Shown here: positions 26,974 through 35,181 of the stretch, piece by piece
Layout: each line of letters starts with the position of its first letter
Position numbering within the stretch: position 1 is the stretch's first letter
Origin: Rhodococcoides fascians A44A
GTDB taxonomy: Bacteria; Actinomycetota; Actinomycetes; Mycobacteriales; Mycobacteriaceae
Assembly (NCBI RefSeq): GCF_000760735.1
Contig: NZ_JMEX01000008.1
Span: forward strand, 133,319-197,318
Length of the DNA stretch: 64,000 nt
Direction: 5' to 3'
The notes under the pieces: generated by a model
What the model was told of the DNA's origin: nothing
Databases searched by the model: none
Seen by the model: only the letters and a program-made list of their open reading frames with translations
Translations under genes and position numbers: made by a program

Positions 26974-27779
26974 GTTCCGACGACGACCGACGCGGTCACG
27001 GCCACCGGCTCGGACAAGGATTCGATTGCGGCACGCCTGTCCGCTTCGGTGGTGTGCCGAACGGACGGACCCATCCCGACGAGGCTGCCCACCTCGGCGT
27101 GGGTGAGCTCCATGCGGTATTCGACGGCTGTCCGGTCCACCTGGTCGAACCCTCCGGACAGGGAATCACCGAGCCGCCTGGCCTTGTCCTCGTCCACGCC
27201 GATGAGGCCGAGTTCGCCGATCAGTTCCTGTTGATGCCGGACGGTGGGGGTGACGACGACGAGCCTGCCTCCCGGTGCGAGGACCCGCCTGGATTCTGCG
27301 GCGTTGCGCGGCGAGAAGACACAGATGATCGCGTCGAGCGAGCCGGAACGGACGGGTAGACCGTTCCAGACGTCGGCGACCACGGACCCGATCGCGGGAT
27401 GAGCCTGCGCCGCACGACGAGCCGCGGCCTTGGACACGTCGATGCCGATTCCGCGTCCACCGGTGCGATCGAGGACGGCCGCCAGATAATGACCGCTGCC
27501 GACGCCGATCTCGAGCACGGTGCGAGACGCACCGACCGCGTCGACGAGGGCCGCCGTCACCCGGTCGAAGTGGCCGGTGCTCAGGAACGCGGTGCGGGCC
27601 GCGATCATGTCCGGTGAGTCGCCGGTGATCTTGCCTGCGCTGCCCGGTTGGAGACTGACGTATCCCTGACGTGCGACGTCGAACGAATGCCCTCGATCGC
27701 ACAGGAGAGTGCGGTCCTCCACGTCGAGGTCGGAGCCGCAGTGCGGGCAGACGAGCAGGTCGATCACGTCGGCGAGCAC
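26943..27779 (-). CDS. 23S rRNA guanine-N1 methyltransferase, RlmA-like
   Basis: A 278-residue protein with an N-terminal zinc site (LLVCPHCGSDL and LLCDRGHSFDVARQGYV, Cys-x2-Cys plus Cys-x3-His) and a class I SAM domain (TVLEIGVGSGHYLAAVLD). This matches the RlmA(I)/RlmA(II)/TlrB family that methylates G745/G748 of 23S rRNA; some members give macrolide tolerance. GTG 27779. Its 3' end overlaps the end of glgA by 31 nt. The exact target base is inferred. Confidence 0.83.
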   Translation of the reverse strand: MLADVIDLLVCPHCGSDLDVEDRTLLCDRGHSFDVARQGYVSLQPGSAGKITGDSPDMIAARTAFLSTGHFDRVTAALVDAVGASRTVLEIGVGSGHYLAAVLDRTGGRGIGIDVSKAAARRAAQAHPAIGSVVADVWNGLPVRSGSLDAIICVFSPRNAAESRRVLAPGGRLVVVTPTVRHQQELIGELGLIGVDEDKARRLGDSLSGGFDQVDRTAVEYRMELTHAEVGSLVGMGPSVRHTTEADRRAAIESLSEPVAVTASVVVGTYERRASAAE

Positions 27780-27816
27780 GACACACCCCGCCTACCGCGC
27801 ACCCCGACCACCACTA

Positions 27817-27848
27817 AGCCCCACCTGCCGTAATCGGCAAGCGGGGCT
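27817..27848 (-). terminator. Hairpin terminator after the DUF3117 gene
   Basis: Interrupted stem: AGCCCC pairs with GGGGCT and TGCCG with CGGCA around a TAAT loop. It lies 22 nt beyond the stop of the minus-strand gene at 27870 and upstream of the rRNA methyltransferase start. Confidence 0.6.
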
Positions 27849-27869
27849 GGGCACAGAAACGAAAAACAG

Positions 27870-28037
27870 TTAACCGGTGACGCCTTTCAGCTCTTCACCG
27901 AGGGCGGCTGCCTCGTCAGGGGTGAGCTCGACGACCAGGCGTCCTCCGCCTTCGAGCGGCACCCTCATCACGATCCCTCGTCCCTCTTTGGTTGCTTCGA
28001 GGGGACCGTCCCCGGTCCGGGGCTTCATCGCCGCCAT
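27870..28037 (-). CDS. DUF3117 small protein (Rv1211-like)
   Basis: A 55-residue protein highly conserved in actinobacteria: AAMKPRTGDGPLEATKEG near the start, then a basic/acidic two-strand core RLVVELTPDEAAALGEEL. ATG 28037 is preferred over 28085 because GGAGGGAG precedes it and the protein then matches the family length. No enzyme motif. It follows tagA by 97 nt. Function unknown. Confidence 0.82.
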   Translation of the reverse strand: MAAMKPRTGDGPLEATKEGRGIVMRVPLEGGGRLVVELTPDEAAALGEELKGVTG

Positions 28038-28134
28038 CCTCTGCTCCCTCCAGATCTGCGCCACCCAGCTCTGCGCTTCGGCCAAAAAAGTGTTCTCGCC
28101 GTGAGCGAGAATGGTTCTTGCGCTCCATTCTTCC

Positions 28135-28740
28135 CTATCGGGACCGATACCGGGAACTGGAGTCGGTATTCGGGGACTTCACCCAACATCCCGTCAGGTG
28201 ATCGTCGACCATTCCGGTGGCCTGCATCAATGCGTAAGCCGTGGTCGGACCGAAGAACCGCAGCCCACGACGCTTGAGCTCCTTGGCCATCGCGGTGGAT
28301 TCGGTGGTCACCGCAGGTACGTCCGATATCGAATCGAGACGCTGTCCTCGCGGGGCCGGAGCGAACGACCAGAGCAGCGAATCGAGGTCGGGGTCCAGGT
28401 CGAGGATCACCCTCGCGTTGCCGATGGCTGCGTCGATCTTGGCGCGGTTGCGCACGATCGAACTGTCCTGCATCAGCCGCTCGGTGTCCGCGGCGCCGAA
28501 TGCCGCGACCTTCTCCGGATCGAATCCGGCGAAGGCGCGACGGAAGTTCTCGCGCTTGCGCAGGATCGTGATCCACGCCAATCCGGACTGGAACGCTTCG
28601 AGACACAATCGTTCGTACAGGGCGTCTCGGCCGTGGAGTTCACGACCCCATTCGGTGTCGTGATAGGTCCGGTACAGCTCGTCGTCGGTTGCTCCCCACG
28701 GGCACCGCAGCTTGCCGTCGGGGCCGGGTACGGCCGTCAC
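28135..28740 (-). CDS. tagA: 3-methyladenine DNA glycosylase I
   Basis: A 201-residue base-excision enzyme of the TagA family. N-terminal LRCPWGATDDELYRTYHDTEWG carries the first zinc Cys/His ligands; the catalytic region LCLEAFQSGLAWITILRKRENFRRAFAGFD and the C-terminal RRGLRFFGPTTAYALMQATGMVDDH complete the helix-hairpin fold. It removes alkylated adenine from DNA. GTG 28740 overlaps the upstream stop (GTGA). Confidence 0.93.
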   Translation of the reverse strand: MTAVPGPDGKLRCPWGATDDELYRTYHDTEWGRELHGRDALYERLCLEAFQSGLAWITILRKRENFRRAFAGFDPEKVAAFGAADTERLMQDSSIVRNRAKIDAAIGNARVILDLDPDLDSLLWSFAPAPRGQRLDSISDVPAVTTESTAMAKELKRRGLRFFGPTTAYALMQATGMVDDHLTGCWVKSPNTDSSSRYRSR

Positions 28741-29030
28741 TTGTCCACGTTCGTCGTATCGTCCAGGCGCGACCGGAGCAGGTCGATCTCCGCGGCGAGT
28801 CGTTCCAGGGCCCAGTCGACTTCGCTGGGCTTGTAGCCACGCAACGTCTGCTGGAACTTGAGGTCTTTCACGTCGTCGCCGGTCACGCCCTCGGCAGGTA
28901 GGACGGTGGCCGTCGTCCCCTCGGGCAATGGTTCGAGCTCTTCACCGCGACCGAACACGGCACTTGCGACGAAGAAGAGCAGGGCTGCGATGACCGCGAT
29001 GACGACGACGTACAGCAGAAGCGTCAGCAT
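28737..29030 (-). CDS. DivIVA-domain small membrane protein (Rv1209-like)
   Basis: A 97-residue protein with an N-terminal membrane helix (about residues 2-26) and a C-terminal DivIVA-like segment, VKDLKFQQTLRGYKPSEVDWALERLAAEIDLL, whose RGYxxxEVD pattern is the DivIVA/Wag31 hallmark. It may mark curved or polar membrane; function not established. Between gpgS and tagA, with 4-nt overlap to tagA. Confidence 0.8.
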   Translation of the reverse strand: MLTLLLYVVVIAVIAALLFFVASAVFGRGEELEPLPEGTTATVLPAEGVTGDDVKDLKFQQTLRGYKPSEVDWALERLAAEIDLLRSRLDDTTNVDK

Positions 29031-29073
29031 CGCAGAATCTTCTCACAGCCCTGCTCTCGAACGGTTCTGCGCG

Positions 29074-30006
29074 TTACACGTGCAAGGTGTTGATGGCGGG
29101 TCGATCGGCCAGCGACACCTCGGTGGAGAACGGCACGAAGGAATCTCCGTCGACGCGGAACTGCATCAGTCCGGCCCCCGAGTCCACCATGCCGCAGCGG
29201 TTCAACATGGTGCCCACGATCTGACGGCTCATCGCGCCCAGTTCCACCAGCGGGCGGTTGCGGTGTTTGCGGACACCGAGATTGACCTGACCGATCGCGC
29301 CGAGTCCCAGTTTGTCGTAGGTGTCGAGCAGCAGCCCGATCTCCACGCCGTAGCCGGGCGCGAACGGCACCGCGGAGAGGAGTTCTCTCGTTCCCGCGTA
29401 CTCCCCGCCCAGCGGTTGGATCACGCCGGTGAGCTCCGGGCGCATGGCGGCGAGCATCGGCCGGGCAACCAGTTCGGTGACCCTGCCACCGCCGTTGGCG
29501 TCCTCGGTGCCGCTGGTGCGCAACGGACGTCGGTAGTAGCCCTTCACCAGATGGATACCGTCGCCCATCAGCAGGGGGCCGAGGAGCTTGGGTACGAACG
29601 CCGGGTCCGGGTTGATCAGATCGGAGTCGACGAACGCGATCAGATCACCCGTCGAGGCAGCGATCGCTCGCCACAGCACTTCACCTTTGCCCTTGACCGG
29701 GTCGAGTCCGGGAATTGCTTCCTCGCGACTGATCACTCGTGCGCCGGCGGCCGTGGCACGTTCGGCGGTGGCGTCGGTCGACCCGGAGTCCAGGACGATC
29801 AGTTCGTCGACGAGACCACCGAGCAACGGGTGGATGGTATCCACTACTGCCGCGACGGTGTCTTCCTCGTCGAGCGCAGGCAGTACGACGGAGACGGTGC
29901 GGCCCGCCTTCGCTGCCTCGAGTTCGGCGATGGACCACGACGGGGTGTCCCACGTATTGGTGTCCGCCCATGAATCCAGGACGGTGGTTCGGTCCGCAAG
30001 CGTCAT
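29074..30006 (-). CDS. gpgS: Glucosyl-3-phosphoglycerate synthase
   Basis: A 310-residue GT81 glycosyltransferase making glucosyl-3-phosphoglycerate, the first step of methylglucose lipopolysaccharide synthesis. GT-A features: VSVVLPALDEEDTVAAVVDTI, LDSGSTDATAERA, GKGEVLWR and the metal site FVDSDL (DSD); C-terminal GYGVEIGLLLDTYDKLG. ATG 30006 is chosen from the 4-nt overlap with folP2; the longer frame is antisense-like. It acts with glgC/glgA products. Confidence 0.93.
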   Translation of the reverse strand: MTLADRTTVLDSWADTNTWDTPSWSIAELEAAKAGRTVSVVLPALDEEDTVAAVVDTIHPLLGGLVDELIVLDSGSTDATAERATAAGARVISREEAIPGLDPVKGKGEVLWRAIAASTGDLIAFVDSDLINPDPAFVPKLLGPLLMGDGIHLVKGYYRRPLRTSGTEDANGGGRVTELVARPMLAAMRPELTGVIQPLGGEYAGTRELLSAVPFAPGYGVEIGLLLDTYDKLGLGAIGQVNLGVRKHRNRPLVELGAMSRQIVGTMLNRCGMVDSGAGLMQFRVDGDSFVPFSTEVSLADRPAINTLHV

Positions 30007-30863
30007 GCCAGCCCCCTGACGGTCCGCACCGGAGCCCTGTTTCCCTGTATCGCCGCAACCATGTCTACGACTCTTCTGGTCGACGCAACCTCGTGCACCC
30101 GGAACATTCGGGCGCCGCCTGCTGCGGCCAATGCTGTCGCTGCCAATGTTCCCTCCAACCGGTCGGCGAGTTCTACACCTAGAGTCTCCCCGATAAAATC
30201 CTTGTTGCTCAGCGCCATGAGCACTGGCCATCCGGTGTTTACAAGAACGTCCACGCGACGCAACAACTCGAGCCCGTGGAAGGTGTTCTTGCCGAAATCA
30301 TGGGTCGGATCGACGAGAATCGAGTCGCGACGCACACCCGCGGCAACAGCTTTCTCGGCCGCGGCTGTCACTTCCTCGACGACATCGGCAACGACATCGG
30401 TATAGCGAACACGGTGTGGTCGGGTACGCGGTGTGGCACCTCCGGTGTGCGAGCAGACAATGCCGACGCCTTCCTCGGCGGCCACCCCGACGAGGCCAGG
30501 GTCCGCCCCGGCCCACGTGTCGTTGATGAGATCGGCACCGACACCGCACGCGAGCCTCGCCACGTCGCTACGCCAGGTATCGACACTGATCAGCAGATCC
30601 GGGTACTCACCGCGGATGGCCTCGACGAACGGAACGACGCGACGGATCTCCTCGGCAGCGTCGACGAGCACACCCGGGCCCGCCTTGACGCCGCCGATGT
30701 CGACCATGTCGGCACCCTCGGCGACGGCGCGATGGACCGACGCCATCGCCGCCTCGTCGGTGAAGTTCGCACCCTTGTCGTAGAAGGAATCAGGAGTGCG
30801 GTTGACGATCGCCATGACGAGCGCGCGATCGTCGGCCACCGGCTTGCCGCAGAGAGTGCTCAT
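30003..30863 (-). CDS. folP2: Dihydropteroate synthase homologue FolP2
   Basis: A 286-residue TIM-barrel of the DHPS family. Signature blocks are modified: AIVNRTPDSFYDKG in place of the usual N-V-TPDSF, VDIGGVKAGPG in place of DIGGESTRPG, and lysine block FGKNTFHGLELLRR. The M. leprae FolP2 is reported not to replace true DHPS, so a different, perhaps gpgS-related role is possible. ATG 30863. Operon with gpgS; no other folate genes nearby. Confidence 0.85.
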   Translation of the reverse strand: MSTLCGKPVADDRALVMAIVNRTPDSFYDKGANFTDEAAMASVHRAVAEGADMVDIGGVKAGPGVLVDAAEEIRRVVPFVEAIRGEYPDLLISVDTWRSDVARLACGVGADLINDTWAGADPGLVGVAAEEGVGIVCSHTGGATPRTRPHRVRYTDVVADVVEEVTAAAEKAVAAGVRRDSILVDPTHDFGKNTFHGLELLRRVDVLVNTGWPVLMALSNKDFIGETLGVELADRLEGTLAATALAAAGGARMFRVHEVASTRRVVDMVAAIQGNRAPVRTVRGLA

Positions 30864-30885
30864 GCTTTCAATACTGGCACGGGCA

Positions 30886-32664
30886 TTATTTGCTGCTGGG
30901 CGCCTTACCTGCCGCGACCTCGTCGACGTAACCGTCGTACGCCTTGTCGTAACCGCCGGACTTGCCGCGCAGCACGTAGAGCTCGCTCTCCCCGTCCTCC
31001 TCGTAGCCGAGCTTGCGGAGGGCGACCTTCTGGCTCTTGAACGTGGACGTCTGTTCGAGGCTGTCGACGACGCGCACGAACAACGGCACGGCGTACGTCG
31101 GAAGCTTGTCGTACAGATGCGCTGCGACGGCCTTGCCGTCGAACGACTCACCGTCGCGCAACGTCACCGCAGCCATGCCTGCCTTGCCGTCGGCACCGTC
31201 GATGTCGACGCCGTAGACGACGGCACCGTCGATGGCGGAGTGGCCGCCGAGGGCACCTTCCACCTGTGTGGTCGCGACGTTCTCACCCTTCCAGCGGAAC
31301 GTGTCGCCGAGGCGGTCGACGAAAGCGACGTGCAGGAAACCCTGCTTACGCACGAGGTCGCCGGTGTCGAACCATGCGTCGCCGTCTTTGAACCCGTCGC
31401 GGACGAGCTTCTTCTCGGTGGCCTCGTCGTCGGAGTAGCCGTCGAACGGGGCGCGATCGGTGACCTTGGAGAGCAGCAGACCGACCTCACCGTTCCCGAC
31501 CTTCCGCAGCTTGCCGTTCTGACCGCGCTTGGCCTTGCCGGACTCCTCGTCGTACTCGACCACCGCGTACGGCAGCGGGCAGATGCCCGCGGTCTTCTTC
31601 ATGTTCAGCGCGTTGATGAAGGCGATGTTGCACTCGCTGGCGCCGTAGAACTCGGCGACGCGTTGGATGCCGAACCGTTCGGTGAACTCCTCCCAGATCT
31701 CCGGGCGAAGGCCGTTGCCGACTACGAGCTTGACCGTGTTGTCCCGGTCGGTCGCCTTCTTCGGCTGGGTGAGCAGGTACCGGCACAGCTCACCGATGTA
31801 GGTGAACGCCGTGGCCTTGTTCACCTTGATGTCTTCCCAGAAATTGCTGACCGAGAACTGCTTGCCGATCGCCATCGTCGCACCACCGGCGAGCACCGAG
31901 GACAGCGTCACCGTCAGAGCATTGTTGTGATAGAGCGGCAGGCAGCAGTAGATGACGTCGTCGCTACGCAGACGCACACCCATGTTGCCCAGACCGGACA
32001 TCGACTTGAGCCACCGGAAATGGCTCATCAGGCTCGCCTTCGGCATTCCCGTCGTGCCCGAGGTGAAGATGTAGAACGCCTTCTCCTTCGCCAGGATCTC
32101 CGCGGTGACCGACGGATTCTTCGGCGACGCCTTCTGCGACAGCTCGTCCAGTTCCTTCAGCGGCAGCACCGAACCGGCCTGCGGAGCGGCCTCGAGCGAA
32201 TCGAGTGCCTCCTGCGTGTTCTCGTCGAACACCAGGACCTTCGCATCGAGGATTCCCAGGCTGTGCTCGAGCACGTCACCACGCTGGTTGTAGTTCAGCA
32301 TTCCAGCCGTCGCACCGAGCTTGACCGCAGCCAACGCCGCGAACAGAGCCTCCGGGCGGTTCTTGCTCAACACCCCGACGACATCCCCGCGCGTCACACC
32401 CCGGTCCGCGAAAACAGCAGCGTAACGATTGACGATCGCATTGGCGTCCGCGTACGACGTGGACTCCCCTTCGAACCGCACGAACGGCCTGTCACCGTTC
32501 TTCGCCGCAGCATCCTGGAACACGAGGCCGATCGACGCCTTGTGATGGGGTTTGCGGGTGAACCCGGCGACACCCCGAAGCAGGCTGGGCACCTCCGTCA
32601 CCATTTTCGGCAACGCGACGGCGACGTCGGTCACCTTGATCTTCTGACGGGCATCGACAGCCAT
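30886..32664 (-). CDS. fadD6: Very-long-chain fatty acyl-CoA synthetase FadD6
   Basis: A 592-residue adenylate-forming enzyme. P-loop YIFTSGTTGMPKAS near residues 200-213, then LPLYHNNA, EFYGASECN and WFDTGDLVRKQGFLHVAFVDRLGDTFRWKGENV. The sequence is of the FATP/VLACS type rather than medium-chain. It activates long fatty acids for envelope lipids or storage. ATG 32664 has AGGGGAG just upstream; a near-palindrome lies 35 nt before it. Confidence 0.92.
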   Translation of the reverse strand: MAVDARQKIKVTDVAVALPKMVTEVPSLLRGVAGFTRKPHHKASIGLVFQDAAAKNGDRPFVRFEGESTSYADANAIVNRYAAVFADRGVTRGDVVGVLSKNRPEALFAALAAVKLGATAGMLNYNQRGDVLEHSLGILDAKVLVFDENTQEALDSLEAAPQAGSVLPLKELDELSQKASPKNPSVTAEILAKEKAFYIFTSGTTGMPKASLMSHFRWLKSMSGLGNMGVRLRSDDVIYCCLPLYHNNALTVTLSSVLAGGATMAIGKQFSVSNFWEDIKVNKATAFTYIGELCRYLLTQPKKATDRDNTVKLVVGNGLRPEIWEEFTERFGIQRVAEFYGASECNIAFINALNMKKTAGICPLPYAVVEYDEESGKAKRGQNGKLRKVGNGEVGLLLSKVTDRAPFDGYSDDEATEKKLVRDGFKDGDAWFDTGDLVRKQGFLHVAFVDRLGDTFRWKGENVATTQVEGALGGHSAIDGAVVYGVDIDGADGKAGMAAVTLRDGESFDGKAVAAHLYDKLPTYAVPLFVRVVDSLEQTSTFKSQKVALRKLGYEEDGESELYVLRGKSGGYDKAYDGYVDEVAAGKAPSSK

Positions 32665-32698
32665 GAACTCCCCTTAGTCCGATGTGACCTTGCTAACC

Positions 32699-32712
32699 TT
32701 ACTCCAGAGTAA
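32699..32712 (-). promoter_or_regulatory. Palindrome TTACTC-TG-GAGTAA upstream of fadD6, probable TetR-type operator
   Basis: A 14-bp dyad (6-bp half-sites, 2-bp centre) 35 nt before the fadD6 start. Its spacing and symmetry suit a TetR-family lipid regulator. Binding protein unknown. Confidence 0.5.
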
Positions 32713-32714
32713 CG

Positions 32715-32783
32715 TCCGATTTCGAGGTCACTCCGCAGGCTCCGCTCCCGTCCGATTTCGAGGTCACTCCGCAGGCTCCGCGC
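32715..32783. repeat. 3'-end repeat family, two copies; second forms the LOG gene's C-terminus
   Basis: Copies at 32715-32750 and 32751-32783 share TCCGATTTCGAGGTCACTCC and GCAGGCTCCGC. In the minus sense the core GCGGAGCCTGCGGAGTGA encodes AEPAE plus stop of the LOG gene ending at 32764, so the outer copy duplicates the gene end. Confidence 0.9.
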
Positions 32784-33309
32784 ATGCATCCAGTGCACCC
32801 CGGACGGTGTCGGTTCTGACCAGCGCGTCCAGGGCCCGCTGTTGCACGAATCCCGTCGAGGACAGGCTGTCGATCCACTGCAGGAGTCCGTCGTAGTGAC
32901 CGACCGGGTCCAGCAGAACGATCGGTTTGGCGTGCATTCCCAGGTAACCCGCTGTCCAGGTCTCGAACAGTTCCTCGAGCGTCCCGATGCCTCCCGGCAA
33001 CGTGATGAACGCGTCGGCGCGGTCCTCCATGATCTTCTTTCGCTCGCGCATGGTGTCGGTGACGATCAGTTCGTCGGCGTCGACGTCGGCGACTTCGCGG
33101 TGGACGAGCGCCTTCGGGATCACGCCGACGGTGTTCGCGCCTGCCGCGCGAGCTGCCTCCGCGACGGCGCCCATCATCGACACGTTGCCGCCGCCGGACA
33201 CCAGCCCCCACCCTCGGCGTCCGATCTCCGTTCCCAGCTCGCGCGCCAAGTCGATGAACGACCGATCGACGGGCCCCGACGCGCAGTACACGCACACGTT
33301 CCAACTCAT
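32764..33309 (-). CDS. LOG-family nucleoside-5'-monophosphate phosphoribohydrolase (Rv1205-like)
   Basis: A 181-residue lysine-decarboxylase-like (LOG) protein. NVCVYCASG, LVSGGGNVSMMGAVAEAA and the catalytic PGGIGTLEELFE motif are present. Homologues release free cytokinin-type bases or act on AMP. ATG 33309 overlaps the upstream LOG gene stop by 4 nt. The last residues AEPAE come from the 3'-end repeat. Substrate not determined. Confidence 0.88.
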   Translation of the reverse strand: MSWNVCVYCASGPVDRSFIDLARELGTEIGRRGWGLVSGGGNVSMMGAVAEAARAAGANTVGVIPKALVHREVADVDADELIVTDTMRERKKIMEDRADAFITLPGGIGTLEELFETWTAGYLGMHAKPIVLLDPVGHYDGLLQWIDSLSSTGFVQQRALDALVRTDTVRGALDACAEPAE

Positions 33310-34049
33310 GACTGCTCCCCCGTTGTGCTTTCGATGATCCGCACGGCTTCCTCGACGCTGTCCGTGCAGTGGATGAGTTCCAGGTCGGACGGCGAGACCT
33401 TGCCTTCGGCGACGAGGGTGTTCTTGATCCACTCGATCAGACCGGACCAGAAGTCGGTGCCCAGCAGGATGATCGGGAACCTGGTGACTTTCCGGGTCTG
33501 AACGAGGGTGAGTGCCTCGAACAGTTCGTCGAGGGTGCCGAATCCGCCGGGTAGGCACACGAATGCCTGGGAGTACTTGACGAACATCGTCTTTCGGACG
33601 AAGAAGTAGCGGAAGTTGACGCCGAGATCGACCCAGTCGTTGAGTCCCTGCTCGAACGGCAGCTCGATTCCGAGGCCGATGGAGAAGCCGTCGGCGTCGG
33701 ATGCGCCGCGGTTGGCTCCTTCCATGACGCCGGGCCCGCCACCGGTGATGACGGCGAATCCGGCCTCGGCGAGGTTTTGTCCGAGCTGCCGGCTGCGCTC
33801 GTACTCCGGGTGATCCTGCGGGGTGCGGGCGGAGCCGAATACCGTGACGGCCCTTGGCACCTCGGCGAGCGCACCGAACCCTTCGACGAATTCACTCTGG
33901 ATGCGGAGCACCCGCCACGTGTCGGTGTGGATCCAGTTGCCGGGGCCGCGTTGATCCAGCAGACGCTGATCCGACGTGGACGTCTCGGAGTTGCGTCCGC
34001 GCCGCAACACCACCGAACCCTTGTGCCTAGCTGCCTTGTCGTCGTCCAT
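33306..34049 (-). CDS. Second LOG-family protein (TIGR00730 type, longer form)
   Basis: A 247-residue LOG-family paralogue. An N-terminal extension of about 65 residues (basic, then NWIHTDTWRVLRIQSEFVEGF) precedes the Rossmann core TVFGSARTP, VITGGGPGVMEGANRGA and the motif LPGGFGTLDELFEAL. It overlaps the shorter LOG gene by 4 nt, so both are made together and may form a mixed oligomer (inference). It lies 24 nt after dapE. Diverges strongly from the short LOG, so not a recent duplicate. Confidence 0.87.
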   Translation of the reverse strand: MDDDKAARHKGSVVLRRGRNSETSTSDQRLLDQRGPGNWIHTDTWRVLRIQSEFVEGFGALAEVPRAVTVFGSARTPQDHPEYERSRQLGQNLAEAGFAVITGGGPGVMEGANRGASDADGFSIGLGIELPFEQGLNDWVDLGVNFRYFFVRKTMFVKYSQAFVCLPGGFGTLDELFEALTLVQTRKVTRFPIILLGTDFWSGLIEWIKNTLVAEGKVSPSDLELIHCTDSVEEAVRIIESTTGEQS

Positions 34050-34073
34050 GCGGACAGGCTATCCGGCGGCCCT

Positions 34074-35165
34074 TCACGACTTCGAGAGATAGGCACGAAG
34101 GACTGCTGCGACGTCGGTGATCTGTGCTGTCGGCACCCGCTCGTCACGCTTGTGCGCCAAATTCGGGTCGCCCGGCCCGTAGTTCACGGCGGGGATACCG
34201 AGAGCGGAAAACCTCGAGACGTCGGTCCACCCGTACTTGGCGCGGAACTGGCCACCTGCGGCCTCGATCAGCGCAGCCGCGGCAGGAGCTCCGAGGCCGG
34301 GCAGTGCACCGGGCGACGAGTCGGTGACCTCGACGCCGACATCGAGCCCGGCGAACACGTCGCGAACATGACCGACGGCCTGCTCGACGCTGCGGTCGGG
34401 GGCGAATCGGAAGTTCACGTCGAGCTCGGCGGCGTCGGGGACGACGTTTCCCGCGACGCCTCCGGAGATGCGCACCGCTTGCAGTCCTTCGCGGTAGACA
34501 CAGCCGTCGATGTCGACCTGCCGGGCTTCGTATGCCGTCAGCCGGTCCAGCACTGCACCGAGTTTGTGAACGGCGTTGTCTCCCAGCCATGATCGGGCAC
34601 TGTGCGCACGGGTGCCACTCGCCGTCAGGCGCACCCGCAGAGTGCCCTGGCAGCCGGCCTCGATGAACCCTCCCGACGGCTCACCCAGAACGGCGACGTC
34701 CGCCTGCAACCACTCCGGCAGTTCACGTTCGATGCGGCCGAGTCCGTTCTTGGACGCCGCGATTTCCTCGCAGTCGTAGAAGACCAAGGTCAGGTCGTGG
34801 GCAGCGTCGACGGTGGCCGCCAGGTGCAGAAAGACTGCGTCCCCGGATTTCATGTCGACCGTGCCGCAACCGTGGATCACGTCGCCGTCGGCGTGGTCGC
34901 GTTCACGACGGCTCGGCACGTTGTCCGCGATCGGAACGGTGTCGAGGTGCCCGGCGAGCATCACGCGAGTGGGCAGGCCGCGGTGTGTCCGCGCGAGTAC
35001 AGCGTTGCCGTTCCTGACGATCTCGAACCCGGTTGTCTGCTCGCGCAGTGCGGCTTCGACGGCGTCGGCGATCACCGACTCGTCCTCGGAGACGCTGGGG
35101 ATGTCGACGAGTGCGGCTGTCAGGTCGATCGGGTCGGCGTGCAGATCCAGGCGGGGAACACTCAT
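34074..35165 (-). CDS. dapE: Succinyl-diaminopimelate desuccinylase
   Basis: A 363-residue M20 zinc peptidase-like enzyme that makes LL-diaminopimelate for lysine and peptidoglycan. Metal/catalytic motifs: [39 protein letters not shown] and the C-terminal [16 protein letters not shown]. The dimerisation insert in the middle is intact. ATG 35165. Two genes from dapD in the opposite direction; dapC is at 47621. Confidence 0.94.
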   Translation of the reverse strand: MSVPRLDLHADPIDLTAALVDIPSVSEDESVIADAVEAALREQTTGFEIVRNGNAVLARTHRGLPTRVMLAGHLDTVPIADNVPSRRERDHADGDVIHGCGTVDMKSGDAVFLHLAATVDAAHDLTLVFYDCEEIAASKNGLGRIERELPEWLQADVAVLGEPSGGFIEAGCQGTLRVRLTASGTRAHSARSWLGDNAVHKLGAVLDRLTAYEARQVDIDGCVYREGLQAVRISGGVAGNVVPDAAELDVNFRFAPDRSVEQAVGHVRDVFAGLDVGVEVTDSSPGALPGLGAPAAAALIEAAGGQFRAKYGWTDVSRFSALGIPAVNYGPGDPNLAHKRDERVPTAQITDVAAVLRAYLSKS

Positions 35166-35181
35166 CGGACGATTTTAAGCT

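Noticed and set aside
32764-34049. LOG genes as plant-virulence (fas-type) cytokinin genes
   Set aside because: They lie in a conserved chromosomal block with dapE/fadD6 and no fas-operon partners are present.
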